Of a stretch of 64,000 nt of DNA, positions 63,730-64,000 are shown piece after piece. The DNA is from Qipengyuania sp. S6317L1 (GTDB lineage: Bacteria; Pseudomonadota; Alphaproteobacteria; Sphingomonadales; Sphingomonadaceae). Below the pieces are notes generated by a model. The model worked only from the letters and a program-made list of their open reading frames with translations. It made no database searches and had not been told where the DNA came from. How positions within the stretch are numbered: the stretch's first letter is position 1; the number at the start of each line of letters is the position of its first letter. The DNA is taken from the NCBI RefSeq assembly GCF_023015615.1, contig NZ_JALKAJ010000003.1, positions 124,001 through 188,000 on the forward strand. The letters are read 5' to 3'. The position numbers and the translations under genes were made by a program.

Positions 63730-64000
63730 ATGCCCTCCGAACACATTTTCGAGCAAATTCTCACCGTTGAGCAAATGCGCGATGCCGAGCAGCGCATTTT
63801 CGATGCGGGCACGCCCGTGTTTGAGCTGATGCAGCTTGCCGCAGGACGCGCGGCGGAATGGGTGCGCCGTATCGCAGCGGGCCGCAGCGTTACCATTCTG
63901 TGCGGGCCCGGAAACAATGGCGGTGACGGCTATGTCATGGCGCATCGTCTGGCGAATGCGGGGCTGAGCGTCCAGATCGTTGCGCCTGAGCCACCAAAGA
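63730..64000 (+). CDS. nnr: NAD(P)H-hydrate epimerase/dehydratase (YjeF), N-terminal part, cut by window end
   Basis: The first 90 residues of a YjeF-N domain, from ATG at 63730 after GGGAG. The start QILTVEQMRDAEQRIFDAGTPVFELMQLAAGRAAEWV and the glycine-rich GPGNNGGDGYVMAHRL are the family's hallmark. Full-length bacterial proteins usually fuse this epimerase to the C-terminal ADP-dependent dehydratase, which would be outside the window. It repairs hydrated NADH and NADPH. Confidence 0.93.
   Translation, partial: MPSEHIFEQILTVEQMRDAEQRIFDAGTPVFELMQLAAGRAAEWVRRIAAGRSVTILCGPGNNGGDGYVMAHRLANAGLSVQIVAPEPPK

Overview
This window is a GC-rich chromosomal segment of an alphaproteobacterium, most likely a sphingomonad of the Erythrobacteraceae type. 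That placement is inference. It rests on the recognisable protein families, on a GTTC-N7-GTTC LexA box and a TTAA-N7-TTAA CtrA-type box, and on a small protein resembling PEP-CTERM proteins. No rRNA, tRNA, CRISPR array, prophage or intact insertion sequence was seen. Most of the window is dense housekeeping sequence, with many overlapping or nearly touching genes.

Left part (1-16 kb): the end of lepA is followed by a KAP-type P-loop NTPase whose base composition is visibly less GC-rich than its neighbours, so it may have been acquired. Next is a decayed helix-turn-helix-like gene (3039-3961) broken by two short palindrome-bearing insertions and a stop codon. A molybdopterin oxidoreductase and a 2OG-Fe(II) oxygenase-like gene follow. 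A PEP-CTERM-like surface protein gene then has its own sigma-54 promoter and an intrinsic terminator. A run of envelope and DNA-maintenance genes comes next (TPR lipoprotein, bamD, recN, ligA, cinA family).

Middle part (16-42 kb): prmA, several short-chain dehydrogenases, sdhCDA without sdhB, a bacterial legumain-like C13 peptidase, and a fusion of a phytase-like esterase domain to a cyclophilin. That fusion gene diverges from a BlaI/BlaR1-type regulator pair across two clear BlaI-type operators. Then come a YpfJ-type metallopeptidase, 3-hydroxybutyrate dehydrogenase, an M28 peptidase, guaB, an rRNA methyltransferase, rppH, phrB, a serine hydrolase, a PilZ protein with a CtrA-type box upstream, and purF.

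Right part (42-64 kb): a lipoprotein-release ABC transporter (permease plus lolD), glutathione peroxidase, dnaE, a fatty-acyl-CoA-type ligase, and a five-gene minus-strand cluster: a degenerate uracil-DNA-glycosylase-like protein, lytic transglycosylase, moaB, a TPR-OGT-like glycosyltransferase, and a LexA-box-preceded radical SAM protein. ETF-ubiquinone oxidoreductase is separated from ispE by a DUF559 nuclease-like gene enclosed by inverted palindromic repeats. Those repeats also supply ribosome-binding sites. This cassette is the most unusual structure in the window. The segment ends with an N-formylglutamate amidohydrolase family gene, ilvD, a small lipoprotein and the start of a YjeF/Nnr gene cut by the window edge.
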